64,000 nucleotides of DNA from an uncultured Eubacterium sp. (GTDB lineage Bacteria > Bacillota > Clostridia > Oscillospirales > Acutalibacteraceae): the NCBI RefSeq assembly GCF_934525195.1, contig NZ_CAKSZA010000001.1, forward strand, positions 124,001 through 188,000. Reading direction: 5' to 3'. How positions within the stretch are numbered: the first letter of the stretch is position 1; each line of letters opens with the position of its first letter. Below are positions 51,459-60,500 of this stretch, in pieces. The notes beneath the pieces were generated by a model that did no database searches, was not told where the DNA came from, and saw only the letters and a list, made by a program, of their open reading frames with translations. Position numbers and translations under genes: made by a program.

Positions 51459-53300
51459 TTATTGAGCCGAAGAACTGTTGCCACCCGATGTAATATCAGG
51501 CTTTGCAACCTTGACCTTGCTCATTCCGCCTTTGTATTCCTTAACCTTGGAAGCATAGGTGAATTCTTTTTCTGTCTTTTGTTTGAGGTCAGTTTCGCAA
51601 TCATAAAGATACTTAGGTTGCTTGCTGACAAAGAACATAATATGGCAACCGTACTTTGAATCAACTATTGCTGTGTCGCCGTATTTTCTTGAATCGTCCA
51701 TAGACCAATCGTTGAAGCTTTGAACCATTGTTCCCTGCTGAACACCGCCGCAAAGTCCGCCGTAGATACCTGATGTGCCGCTTGATGTTGACTGAGTATC
51801 TTTTGAATACTTCTCGGCAAGCTTTGCAAATTCAATTTCGGTCTTATTGCCCTTGTTGTATTTATCAAGGATTTTTTGAGCTTTTTTTCTTGCCTGTGCA
51901 AGTTGCTCATCCGTAAGATTGATATTTGCTGAGGATGTGTCCACACCGTCAGGCATAATGAGAATATGACGAACCGAATAAACTTCTTCCTTGTTAGGTT
52001 CCGGATCGGTGACTTTATAAAAAATATAAACAACCTTGTTTGTTGAATCGTCAAACACTTGAACGTCGCCGATCTTTGTATCGGAGTTAAACAACCAATC
52101 AACAGCCTCGTCAATAAGTCCGGTTTCCTTTGCAGTAATTGAAACTTCGATATTGGCACTCAAAAGTTCTGCACAAGATTCTGCATCTTGAGCGTAGCCC
52201 TTTTCTACATAAGAATCAATCAAAGTCTTGCAAGCGGTTGGAATGAGTTTTTTCATATCATCCTCAGACTTGATTTTTGCGGCATATTTTTTGCATTTTT
52301 CCATTGTAGCGTTTGCGTCATCATTTTCGTAAGGAACTTGAAGATATGCAAAAGTTACATTTTCGTAATCGCTCTTATTATCCTTGAAATACTTATTGAT
52401 TTCTTTATCTGTAAACTTTTGGCTTACCGAAAGTCTTTGATAATAATTCTCTGCAATATAGCATTGCGTAAGCATTTTTTCAATAGTTGCATATCCGCAA
52501 TAATCGCCATAGGTTGCAGAAATATATTTGTCCACCGAAACGCCGTCTTTTGTAGCGGAATCCTTGATTGAATCAAGTGTAGATTTGATTGACTCTTTCT
52601 GTGCCTTAGTAAGAGTTACGCCATCTTCAACAGCCTTTTCATAATAAGTTGTGATGTACTGAATCTGCTTTATTGTTTCATCCTTGAAAAGCTGCGACCA
52701 CGAAACTTCCTTGCCGTTGCTGTCGGTTGTTTTTTGAACATCAAACGACTTTGTAGGGTCAAGATCATAATAGCCATAATTTGCATAACTGATATAATTC
52801 TGTGAAATACAGCTGTAATAATAATTATACATACCGATTGAAACAGGTGTATCGCTGACTTTGAGAGCAACGTTACCCGGATTCATTTTTTCATTGGTGT
52901 TCGGCTTTGAATAATAGAAAGTGCCGAGAACTGCAAGCACGGCAATCACAATAGCCAAAACCACAGAAATGAGAGCAAATTGAAGTTTGTCGCCCTTGAT
53001 TCCCTTAGCCTTTGCAGGTACTTCCTGAGGCTGAGTTTCTGCAACCTTTTTTGGTCTTTCGGCAGTTTCGTACTTTGATGACTCAGGAATATGAATTTCA
53101 AACACATCGTTTTCAATCACATTGCTGTTGAGGGTGTGAGCCTCGCCATCAAACTTCCAATTATCATTTTCTTCCAATGTAGCATCTGCCTCGGCATTGT
53201 TTGCCTCTTGTATTTCTTCGGCAGGAGCTACAATCTTTTCATCCTGTTCTTCGGATGAATTGAGATTTTCATTTTGCTTGTCAAAATCCTTTTCGTCCAC
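51459..53300 (-). CDS. Membrane-anchored PpiC-type foldase (second of two)
   Basis: This 613-residue paralogue has an acidic cytoplasmic N-terminus of about 110 residues, one membrane segment near 112-135 (ISVVLAIVIAVLAVLGTFYY), a SurA-like helical region and a parvulin domain (YSVRHILIMPDG ... VDSKYGCHIMFFV). It should act as a peptidyl-prolyl isomerase or chaperone on the outer side of the membrane. The GTG start at 53300 is preferred over a longer in-frame start at 53348 because TAGGAGTGA lies directly upstream; 53348 lies beyond the promoter. The tail is Gly/Ser-rich (ITSGGNSSSAQ). Confidence 0.85.
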   Translation of the reverse strand: MDEKDFDKQNENLNSSEEQDEKIVAPAEEIQEANNAEADATLEENDNWKFDGEAHTLNSNVIENDVFEIHIPESSKYETAERPKKVAETQPQEVPAKAKGIKGDKLQFALISVVLAIVIAVLAVLGTFYYSKPNTNEKMNPGNVALKVSDTPVSIGMYNYYYSCISQNYISYANYGYYDLDPTKSFDVQKTTDSNGKEVSWSQLFKDETIKQIQYITTYYEKAVEDGVTLTKAQKESIKSTLDSIKDSATKDGVSVDKYISATYGDYCGYATIEKMLTQCYIAENYYQRLSVSQKFTDKEINKYFKDNKSDYENVTFAYLQVPYENDDANATMEKCKKYAAKIKSEDDMKKLIPTACKTLIDSYVEKGYAQDAESCAELLSANIEVSITAKETGLIDEAVDWLFNSDTKIGDVQVFDDSTNKVVYIFYKVTDPEPNKEEVYSVRHILIMPDGVDTSSANINLTDEQLAQARKKAQKILDKYNKGNKTEIEFAKLAEKYSKDTQSTSSGTSGIYGGLCGGVQQGTMVQSFNDWSMDDSRKYGDTAIVDSKYGCHIMFFVSKQPKYLYDCETDLKQKTEKEFTYASKVKEYKGGMSKVKVAKPDITSGGNSSSAQ

Positions 53301-53336
53301 AAAATCACTCCTAATTAATATAATAAATACGCATAA

Positions 53337-53365
53337 ATTATACACCACTTTGAGTACTTTTGCAA
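53337..53365 (-). promoter_or_regulatory. Promoter of the second foldase gene
   Basis: TTGCAA (53360-53365) and TATAAT (53337-53342) on the minus strand are separated by 17 bp. Confidence 0.75.
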
Positions 53366-53423
53366 TAGTTATATTATTTATTAATTATAAATATAATGTA
53401 AAATGAATATGAATAAATAAATC

Positions 53424-53452
53424 TTGCATTAATATATACAATATGTTATTAT
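53424..53452 (+). promoter_or_regulatory. Promoter of the O-antigen-ligase-like gene
   Basis: TTGCAT (53424-53429) and TATTAT (53447-53452) have a 17-bp spacer. Confidence 0.65.
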
Positions 53453-53504
53453 CATTGCAGTAATAAAAAATCTACATATTCAGACAAATTTTTAAGGTGA
53501 CAAT

Positions 53505-54863
53505 ATGACTGTTAAAGTTATGAAGGAGGACAGAAAGATATTCTTATGGTTGCTCGTAATCATTGGAATGTCATTTATTTTGCCGGAGTACATAGCTCCG
53601 CTGTTTGTGTTCTTCTTCTACATTCCATTTTTAAAACATTTTAAAAAAACCGGCAGAAATGCAAAAATCGGCGATTTGGGCAAAGCCTTTATGGCATATA
53701 TGTGCTATATGATAGTATCGGGAATATGGAGCGGTACTCACGTTCTTTCCTCGCTTATCGGGCTTTTGTGGATGGGCTGCTTTTTGTTTTACATAGAAAC
53801 CGCAAACATTGTCAACACGAAAGACAAATTGAAAAACGCAATTACAGCGCTCAACATTTCATCAGGGATTATCGGTTTTATCGCAACACTTGAATTTGCA
53901 ACCTACAATCTGACAAAATACGTTGACGGTTTCGATTTTACTATTTCAAATCCGTTATATTACGAACTAAACGATTGGATATTCAGCCTTTTTCCATTTG
54001 AAATCATCAACAGCCCATATCCGTCAAGAGCAGCCGCAACATTTGACAATCCGCTGATTTTGGCAACATTTTTGATTATCACAACTCCGTTTTGTGCATT
54101 TTCATCAGTGTATTTCAAGCAATCAAAGCATCGAAAACTTAGCCGAATTTGCTTTGCATTTTCGCTTTTAGGAATTTTGTGCACGGAATCCAGAGGTGCA
54201 TACATAGCAATAGCACTTTCAATCGTAACCTTGCTCATCAGCAGCAAAAAGATATTCAAAAAGCTATTGCCGTTTATGTTTGTTCTTGCAATAGGCATAC
54301 CGCTCACCATCGCATTGCGATACAAGAACAATTCATCGGGCAACGAATTTTTGGCATCAAACAGCAACAGACTTGCGATTTGGAGAGTGTGTGCAGACCT
54401 GTTCACCGAACACCCTATATTCGGAATGGGGGCAGGAACAGAAAACATCCATCAGGAAATTATTCAAAGAATCGACATCAACCGTTCTCACGCTCACAAC
54501 CTTTTCCTTGAAATCGCAACCGAGGGTGGAATAATCGGAATTATTTTTGTAATAGCAATCATCGTTGTGTTTGCAAAAAATCTTTTCAAGCTTTTCCATC
54601 TCAAAAACAACGCATACAGACCGTATGCCGTGCTTTATACATCATCAATCATTGGTTTTATCACAATGTCGCTTTATGAGCACACATTGCAGTCGCCAAA
54701 AGAAATGATGGTATTCTTCCTGCTTTTAGGATTTGCAGAAGCAACTTTGCGAATGGCAGAGGGCACAATTCAGCTATCATCCGATGAAGTGAATATGTTT
54801 GAGGATTTCTCGGAGCAGGACTACATCACAGACGAAGAAGAAAAAGAGTTAATCACAAAATAA
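53505..54863 (+). CDS. O-antigen ligase/polymerase-like (Wzy/WaaL) membrane protein
   Basis: This 452-residue protein has about ten to eleven membrane segments and the O-antigen ligase family pattern: ESRGAYIAIALSIVTLL in the middle and, after a large outer loop, GMGAGTENIHQEIIQRIDINRSHAHNLFLEIATEGG, where the N-x-x-L after the conserved His is characteristic. Such proteins polymerise or ligate lipid-linked glycans on the outer side. No glycan synthesis cluster adjoins it. AAGGTG precedes ATG 53505. The C-terminal 40 residues are acidic and cytoplasmic. Confidence 0.85.
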   Translation: MTVKVMKEDRKIFLWLLVIIGMSFILPEYIAPLFVFFFYIPFLKHFKKTGRNAKIGDLGKAFMAYMCYMIVSGIWSGTHVLSSLIGLLWMGCFLFYIETANIVNTKDKLKNAITALNISSGIIGFIATLEFATYNLTKYVDGFDFTISNPLYYELNDWIFSLFPFEIINSPYPSRAAATFDNPLILATFLIITTPFCAFSSVYFKQSKHRKLSRICFAFSLLGILCTESRGAYIAIALSIVTLLISSKKIFKKLLPFMFVLAIGIPLTIALRYKNNSSGNEFLASNSNRLAIWRVCADLFTEHPIFGMGAGTENIHQEIIQRIDINRSHAHNLFLEIATEGGIIGIIFVIAIIVVFAKNLFKLFHLKNNAYRPYAVLYTSSIIGFITMSLYEHTLQSPKEMMVFFLLLGFAEATLRMAEGTIQLSSDEVNMFEDFSEQDYITDEEEKELITK

Positions 54864-54877
54864 AATAAGCAAACATA

Positions 54878-54911
54878 AAAAACGCAGAGCCTACAAAAGG
54901 TTCTGCGTTTT
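54878..54911. terminator. Terminator between the Wzy-like gene and ferredoxin
   Basis: AAAACGCAGA and TCTGCGTTTT flank an inner CCT/AGG pairing, giving a long stem usable on either strand. Confidence 0.8.
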
Positions 54912-54941
54912 ACATTTAGTATTTAAAATATCAATCCTAAA

Positions 54942-55112
54942 TTATGCTTGTTCAGGAGCGCCTACAGGGCAAACACCTGCGCATGCACCACATTCGATGC
55001 AAGCATCAGCGTCGATAACATACTTGCTGTCACCCTCTGAAATAGCAGAAACAGGACACTCAGCTGCACAAGCGCCGCATGAGATGCATTCGTCTGAAAT
55101 TGCGTAAGCCAT
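54942..55112 (-). CDS. 2[4Fe-4S] clostridial-type ferredoxin
   Basis: This 56-residue protein has two CxxCxxCxxxCP motifs (CISCGACAAECP and CIECGACAGVCP), the complete ligand set for two [4Fe-4S] clusters. It carries low-potential electrons in anaerobic metabolism, for example between pyruvate:ferredoxin oxidoreductase and hydrogenase or Rnf. The ATG at 55112 has GGAGGT upstream and a promoter at 55167-55195. It is a single-gene unit ending at the terminator near 54.9 kb. Confidence 0.95.
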   Translation of the reverse strand: MAYAISDECISCGACAAECPVSAISEGDSKYVIDADACIECGACAGVCPVGAPEQA

Positions 55113-55166
55113 TATACAATACCTCCTAATTAAATTAATAGTAATTTTCCAAATTCTATTGACTTT

Positions 55167-55195
55167 AATATATCATTACAGAATGAAAAAAGCAA
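55167..55195 (-). promoter_or_regulatory. Promoter of the ferredoxin gene
   Basis: TTGCTT (55190-55195) and TATATT (55167-55172) on the minus strand have a 17-bp spacer. Confidence 0.65.
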
Positions 55196-55265
55196 TACTT
55201 TTTTAGCGAAAATTAATCAAATGTTTAAAAATATATATCGGACAATCTGTTAAATTTTTACATAT

Positions 55266-56087
55266 TTACTTGTTTTTGACAAGTTTCACCTCATCACGGG
55301 TGAGAGAGACAGGTGCAGAACCGTCGGGTGCATCGTCAGGCATAACCTTGAGTTTGCCTGTGAGAACGGCAGCGTCAACAACTCTGCCTCTATTGTTGCG
55401 TCCCCACTCGACCGTTGAGCCGACACGAGGAGTGATTTTGTTCAAATATTCATATGAATTCTGCTCATACTTCAAACAGCACATAAGTCTGCCGCAGCAA
55501 CCGCTGATTTTGGTCGGAGAAAGTGAAAGCCCTTGGTCCTTAACCATCTTGATTGAAACAGAATGAAAATCATTGAGAAACGTTGAACAGCAGAAAGGTC
55601 TGCCGCAAACTCCGAGACCGCCAACCATTTTTGCCTCATCACGAACACCGATTTGGCGAAGTTCAATGCGAGTGTGGAAGGTTGAAGAAAGGTCTTTAAC
55701 AAGTTCTCTGAAGTCTACTCTGCCATCTGAGGTGAAGTAAAATACAATCTTTGAATTGTCAAAGGTGTACTCAACCTCGGTGAGATTCATTTCGAGTTTA
55801 TGTTCCTCGATTTTCTTCAAGCAAACAATATAAGCTTCCTTTTCGGCGGCTTTATTTTTTTCGATTTGAGCAAGGTCTTTTTTTGTGGCAATTCTTTTTA
55901 CAGGCTTTAGTGGAGGCACTATTTCGTCATCCGGAACTTCCTTTATGCCTGATGCCGCCACACCGTTTTCGATACCTCGAGCGGTTTCAACGATAACCAC
56001 ATCTCCTGATTTTACATCAAAACCCTGCGGGTCAAAATAATATGTCTTACCCGTGTCCTTAAAGCGAACACCAACAACTTTAATCAT
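55266..56087 (-). CDS. ricT: PSP1-domain protein RicT (YaaT)
   Basis: This 273-residue protein has the PSP1 domain with GVRFKDTGKTYYFDP at the start and the cysteine motifs GVCGRPFCCSTF and GCCGRLMCCLKYE. In Bacillus, RicT works with RicA and RicF in an iron-sulfur complex affecting RNA processing, sporulation and competence. The cysteines fit cluster binding. It follows holB by 25 bp, the conserved order seen in many Firmicutes. GGAGAT lies before ATG 56087. Confidence 0.93.
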   Translation of the reverse strand: MIKVVGVRFKDTGKTYYFDPQGFDVKSGDVVIVETARGIENGVAASGIKEVPDDEIVPPLKPVKRIATKKDLAQIEKNKAAEKEAYIVCLKKIEEHKLEMNLTEVEYTFDNSKIVFYFTSDGRVDFRELVKDLSSTFHTRIELRQIGVRDEAKMVGGLGVCGRPFCCSTFLNDFHSVSIKMVKDQGLSLSPTKISGCCGRLMCCLKYEQNSYEYLNKITPRVGSTVEWGRNNRGRVVDAAVLTGKLKVMPDDAPDGSAPVSLTRDEVKLVKNK

Positions 56088-56112
56088 ATATGTATATCTC
56101 CATTCAAGATTA

Positions 56113-57096
56113 TTATCTTCCTATTGCACGGCGAAAATCATAGCAAGTCTTTGTGATAAGAATTGCGTTGTTTCCGTTTTTAAGCGTTAAATCAAGCAGA
56201 TTTTCACAAGCCGAAATCAAGTTCATTAATTTTTTTCTGCTAAAGCTTGTTGCGAGTTTTGCAACGGTTTCTCTCTGCCCCGATAATATATCGGAACCGT
56301 TTGAATAAACCATTGCATCTCTAAATACGGTTTTAAGCAAAGTCAAGGTTGACACAAGAGTTTCCCTATCTCTGTCAAATACCGAGCAAACTTTAAGCAA
56401 CGAATACTCATCATTGCTTGTGAGAGCATCGCAAACATCAACGGCAATACCGCTGATTTTTGAGAGTTTGCTGTCACCAAGGCTTTCGATAGCCTTGCCG
56501 ATATTTCCGCCCCAAACGGTGCACGCCTTGAGTGCTTCGTCATAATCCGCTGTTTCGTCCTTTGAGCAAATATACTTTGCACCCTGCACCTCATTGACAC
56601 CCTCAAGAGTGAGAACTACGCTTCGGGAAAGCACGGTTTCGAGCAAAGCGGATTTGTTGGTAACAGTCAAAAGAAACATTGCATATTTCGGCGGTTCTTC
56701 AAGAACCTTGAGCAACGCATTTTGTGCACTCTCGTTCATACACTGACAGTTACCCAAAATATATATTTTATAATCAGCCTCATTAGGTTGCATATAAACA
56801 TTTTCTTTTACGTCACGAACAACATCAACATGGAACGACCTTGCGCCGCCCGTTGCACTGTATTCGTATATATCGGGGTGAACACCTTTGAGTACCTTTG
56901 AACACTGAGGACAGTTTCTGCAAGGCTTATTTTCGCCCTTGCAAAGCAAGTTAAGTGCAATCTCTCGAGCGAAAGTTCGTTTGCCGAGTCCCTCATCACC
57001 CTCGATAACTATTGCGTGAGGCAATCTGCCCGACGCTTGAAGAAAAGAGAGCTGTTCCTTGACCTTTTCATTGCCGACAAAATCTTCAAAATTCAA
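56113..57096 (-). CDS. holB: DNA polymerase III subunit delta'
   Basis: This 327-residue clamp-loader protein starts with FVGNEKVKEQL and has a P-loop-like GDEGLGKRTF, a zinc-type cysteine cluster CKGENKPCRNCPQC, and sensor-type SRSVVL where many clamp loaders have SRC. It should be part of the delta-gamma/tau-delta' clamp loader. It starts with TTG at 57096 behind AGGAGGGC. It is followed by ricT as usual and preceded by the AEC permease gene 18 bp away. Confidence 0.93.
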   Translation of the reverse strand: MNFEDFVGNEKVKEQLSFLQASGRLPHAIVIEGDEGLGKRTFAREIALNLLCKGENKPCRNCPQCSKVLKGVHPDIYEYSATGGARSFHVDVVRDVKENVYMQPNEADYKIYILGNCQCMNESAQNALLKVLEEPPKYAMFLLTVTNKSALLETVLSRSVVLTLEGVNEVQGAKYICSKDETADYDEALKACTVWGGNIGKAIESLGDSKLSKISGIAVDVCDALTSNDEYSLLKVCSVFDRDRETLVSTLTLLKTVFRDAMVYSNGSDILSGQRETVAKLATSFSRKKLMNLISACENLLDLTLKNGNNAILITKTCYDFRRAIGR

Positions 57097-57114
57097 GATA
57101 AGCCCTCCTTAAAA

Positions 57115-58050
57115 TCAAATAATTTGTGCCAACGCAACAATAACCGGCATTGTGATGACCGACAAAATGCTTGTCTGCCCCACAAGTTCTGACGAAAGTG
57201 CGGTGTCATTGTCGTACTTGGCGGCATACATTGCCGTGTTTGTGGCAACCGGTGCAGAAGCCGAAATTGTAAGCGCCGTGAGCATATTGCCTTTTATTCC
57301 GATAAGTTTGAACACAAACAGCATAGTAATCGGAATGACAATAAGTCTGATAAGCGAAACCAAATAAACTTCTTTTTTTGCAAAAATATTTTTGAAATTG
57401 CAATTTGCAAAGAATGTTCCGAAAACAATCATTGCCATAGGTGAATTGCAAGCACCGACCCTTGCAACGGTATCCATCAAAAATTCAGGCAACCTAACCT
57501 GCAACAAAAACAGCGGAATGGCAATCAACACGCTGATTGAACCGGGATTGAGAAAAATATGCTTTATGCTTATTTTTGCCTTTCTGCCCGATATTTCTCT
57601 GATACCGTAAGTAAACGCAAGAATATTGAAAACCGCAACATAGCAAGAAGAATAGAAAATGCCCTCCTCACCTGCAACGCTTTGAGCAAGCGGCAACGCC
57701 AAAAATGCGGCATTTGAAAACACCATAGCATAGCTATATACGCCTCGCTCAAGCACACTGCGTTTTTTGAAACAAAGCTCGGCAATTCCCATACCGAGAA
57801 AATGAGTTAAAAATGCGAGCAAAAAGGACAATGCAAGTCCGACAATATGCTCTTTTGTTCGCTCCATAGAGAGGAACGAATTGATGATTGCAACCGGCAA
57901 AATCATATTGAAAAGCAAATCAACAAGCTTGGTTGCGTCTGCTTGAACAAATATTTTTGTTTTATCCGCAACAAAGCCGACGCCTGCAATCAAATATAAA
58001 ATGACAACCTGAACGGCAACTGTTTGTAAATTGCCCAAAAATCCAGCCAA
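57115..58050 (-). CDS. AEC family transporter (auxin efflux carrier-like permease)
   Basis: This 311-residue protein has about ten membrane segments in two halves, typical of the AEC family with LYLIAGVGFVADKTKIF at the start and LIGIKGNMLTALTISASAPVATNTAMYAAKYD near the end. Bacterial members carry malate or other carboxylates. It starts with TTG at 58050 after AGAGGT. It lies between citrate synthase plus a membrane protein upstream and holB downstream, so a role in carboxylate transport would fit, but this is inference. Confidence 0.85.
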   Translation of the reverse strand: MAGFLGNLQTVAVQVVILYLIAGVGFVADKTKIFVQADATKLVDLLFNMILPVAIINSFLSMERTKEHIVGLALSFLLAFLTHFLGMGIAELCFKKRSVLERGVYSYAMVFSNAAFLALPLAQSVAGEEGIFYSSCYVAVFNILAFTYGIREISGRKAKISIKHIFLNPGSISVLIAIPLFLLQVRLPEFLMDTVARVGACNSPMAMIVFGTFFANCNFKNIFAKKEVYLVSLIRLIVIPITMLFVFKLIGIKGNMLTALTISASAPVATNTAMYAAKYDNDTALSSELVGQTSILSVITMPVIVALAQII

Positions 58051-58061
58051 TAAAAATACCT

Positions 58062-58850
58062 CTAATCTATTAATTTATAATGTCGGATGCTCTTTTCAAG
58101 GAAATACAAAAACGCACCCGTCAAAAAAGCCGTGCACGACAGGACAAAACCCTCATCGATTGACGACACATCGGAAACGGTATCAATAACTTGGCAAGCG
58201 AAATAGAGCATTGCCGAACAGCCGTAAGCCTTAAACGAGAAAACAGAGGATGCAAACGCACCCTTTTTGTTATCCACCTCTTTGGCAAAAAAGTAAAACG
58301 CACCGATAGCCGAAGTCACCGCCAGATACATTGAGGTTTCGGTCAACGAAAAATTATGCTCGATTTGTGACAAAAGGGCAACACCCTTCAGCACCGCCCA
58401 CAAAAGCGGAAAAACATTGAGCAATTTCAGTTCCCTAAAATCATACCGTGCATTTTTGGAAAACGACAATGCCACCATAACCATACAAATCGAACTGATG
58501 ATGGCAAACACGCTTTCAAAACCGATTGTTACGGCACCGGCTACAAAATTGTAGCCCCCGTCTTTGACAATATCATAAAGCCGAAGCGAATCGGAAACGA
58601 AATCGGCAAAGAAGCCGACACAGCCGAGAACTGCCCAAAAGGACAAATGAAATTTGTTTTCAAAATTGAACGCAGGGGCAAAGTTTTTTTGACGAAAAGC
58701 ATCAACGCCCATAAGGACAAGCCCCAAAAGCACGGCAACGAAAAAGCCGACCGACACAGCCGTGCAATCAACAGCAAAAACGGATACTGCTTTTAGAACT
58801 ATTGCAACCAAAAACGGAAGCAACGATATTTGAGAATATCCGATTTTCAC
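58062..58850 (-). CDS. Hypothetical polytopic membrane protein
   Basis: I do not recognise this 262-residue protein. It has about seven hydrophobic segments and no obvious motif. The start is uncertain: a GTG at 58850 has GGGGGAG close upstream, while an in-frame TTG at 58889 would overlap the citrate synthase end by 14 bp without a good binding site. It probably belongs to the citrate synthase-AEC run. Confidence 0.6.
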   Translation of the reverse strand: MKIGYSQISLLPFLVAIVLKAVSVFAVDCTAVSVGFFVAVLLGLVLMGVDAFRQKNFAPAFNFENKFHLSFWAVLGCVGFFADFVSDSLRLYDIVKDGGYNFVAGAVTIGFESVFAIISSICMVMVALSFSKNARYDFRELKLLNVFPLLWAVLKGVALLSQIEHNFSLTETSMYLAVTSAIGAFYFFAKEVDNKKGAFASSVFSFKAYGCSAMLYFACQVIDTVSDVSSIDEGFVLSCTAFLTGAFLYFLEKSIRHYKLID

Positions 58851-58875
58851 CGTTCTCCCCCATTTCAAATTCAAA

Positions 58876-60243
58876 TCAGCGTTGCTCAAGCGGTGTGTAC
58901 TCTCTGCACTTTATTACGCTCTTATAAGCAGGACGCATAATCTTTGACGAAGTTGTTAGTTCTTCAAGACGGTGAGCGCACCAGCCGGCAACTCTTGCAG
59001 AAGCAAAAAGCGGAGTGTACAAATCCTCCGGAATACCAAGAACACGATAAACAAGACCGCTGTACAAATCGACATTGGCACACATCGGCTTTTCGATTCC
59101 TTTAATTTCCGTGAAAACCTGCGGAGTAAGACGCTCGATTGCATCAAGGGTCATAAACTCTTTTTCAAAGCCGTGGTCAAAAGCAAGTTTTTTGGCACTT
59201 CTCTTAAGGATTACCGCTCTTGGGTCGGACAAGGTGTAAACGGCGTGACCCATACCATAAATAAGTCCCGATCCGTCTCCCGCCTCTTTTTTGATTATTC
59301 TTGCAATCATATCCTTGACCTGTTCGTCATTGGTTGAATCGTCAAGATTTTCCATAATATATTCCATTTGGTGTGCAACCTTGATGTTTGCACCGCCGTG
59401 GCGAGGTCCTTTGAGTGAGCCCAAACCTGCTGTAATTGCAGAATATGTATCTGTTCCGCTTGATGTGAGCACACGGGTTGAGAATGTTGAGTTGTTACCG
59501 CCGCCGTGGTCTGCGTGAATCATAAGGCATATGTCGAGAAGTTTTGCTTCCTCATCGGTATACTTCTTGTCTGAACGGAGAAGTCGCAAAATAGACTCTG
59601 CCGTTGAAAGCTTTGGGTCGATAGGATGCAAGTACATCGACTTGTTATAGAACGCTCTGCGCTTGATTTGATAAGCAGAGTTCATCATTGTCGGAAACTG
59701 AGCAATGAGTTGAAGCGACTGACGAAGAACATTCGGAGTTGAAATATCGTCGGGATTTTCATCGTAGGAATAAAGGCTCATAACACAACGAGCCATCTTG
59801 TTCATAATATCCTTTGACGGATGCTTCATAATCATATCCTCAATGAATTCATCAGGCAAAGACCGGCCTTCACCAAGGACATTTCTGATTTCGGCAATTT
59901 GGTCTTTTGTCGGCAATGTGCCGAATATAAGAAGCCACACTACCTCCTCAAATCCGAATCTGTCATCTTTTACGCAATCGGCAATAATATCCTTGAGGTC
60001 GTAGCCGCGATAAGAAAGTTTACCGTCCTTTGGAATACGCTCGTTATCAAGAATATAGTAACCTTCAACCGAAGAAACATGCGAAAGACCTGCCATAACA
60101 CCTGTGCCGTCAGGGTTACGAAGTCCACGCTTTACACGGTATTTTTGGTAATCGCCCGGTTTGATTTGATTGTTCTTTTCAAGCTCGCCGCACAAGTTTG
60201 AAATGAAATCCTGAGAAATGGATGAAATATATTCTGTTCCCAT
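58876..60243 (-). CDS. Citrate synthase
   Basis: This 455-residue protein carries the citrate synthase active-site residues: H246 in MIHADHGGGNNSTF, H333 in GMGHAVYTLSDPR, and D392 in CANVDLYSGLVY. It condenses acetyl-CoA with oxaloacetate and feeds the aconitase and isocitrate dehydrogenase encoded at 15-18.5 kb. A longer N-terminus than Bacillus CitZ (about 40 extra residues) is typical of clostridial forms. I choose ATG 60243 with AGGA upstream; in-frame 60291 lacks a site. The promoter at 60313-60341 is perfect consensus. Confidence 0.94.
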   Translation of the reverse strand: MGTEYISSISQDFISNLCGELEKNNQIKPGDYQKYRVKRGLRNPDGTGVMAGLSHVSSVEGYYILDNERIPKDGKLSYRGYDLKDIIADCVKDDRFGFEEVVWLLIFGTLPTKDQIAEIRNVLGEGRSLPDEFIEDMIMKHPSKDIMNKMARCVMSLYSYDENPDDISTPNVLRQSLQLIAQFPTMMNSAYQIKRRAFYNKSMYLHPIDPKLSTAESILRLLRSDKKYTDEEAKLLDICLMIHADHGGGNNSTFSTRVLTSSGTDTYSAITAGLGSLKGPRHGGANIKVAHQMEYIMENLDDSTNDEQVKDMIARIIKKEAGDGSGLIYGMGHAVYTLSDPRAVILKRSAKKLAFDHGFEKEFMTLDAIERLTPQVFTEIKGIEKPMCANVDLYSGLVYRVLGIPEDLYTPLFASARVAGWCAHRLEELTTSSKIMRPAYKSVIKCREYTPLEQR

Positions 60244-60312
60244 ACTACCTGTCCTTTCGATAATTTTGTAGTTTGTCTGCCTAACAGTCATAAAAAACTA
60301 AATTTAAAATAT

Positions 60313-60341
60313 ATTATACTAAATAACAAAATTAATGTCAA
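60313..60341 (-). promoter_or_regulatory. Perfect sigma-A promoter of citrate synthase
   Basis: TTGACA (60336-60341) and TATAAT (60313-60318) on the minus strand are separated by exactly 17 bp, giving a leader of about 60 nt. Confidence 0.85.
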
Positions 60342-60353
60342 GGAGCGTGTAAA

Positions 60354-60500
60354 TTGAAAAGAGCCGTGATTTTGTTTGCAATAATCTTCTTTGCAACCTT
60401 GCTGTTGCCTATGCTGACACTGATAAAGCCCGCCTCGAACGGAAGCGAGCTTGTAACCCTGTTTAATTCATACATCACTTTCTTGTGTAGTTGCCGTTGA
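60354..60500 (+). pseudogene. Truncated sporulation-like membrane-anchor ORF (SpoIID-like start)
   Basis: A TTG at 60354 behind AAGGAG opens a 48-codon frame, MKRAVILFAIIFFATLLLPM then LTLIKPASNGSELVTLFNS, a signal-anchor followed by a short external stretch, then a stop at 60498-60500. This resembles the first residues of a SpoIID-type secreted sporulation protein, cut off where the gerAC gene begins on the other strand; the last 26 bp overlap gerAC. I infer a gene truncated by rearrangement. A free-standing small membrane peptide is the alternative. Confidence 0.4.
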
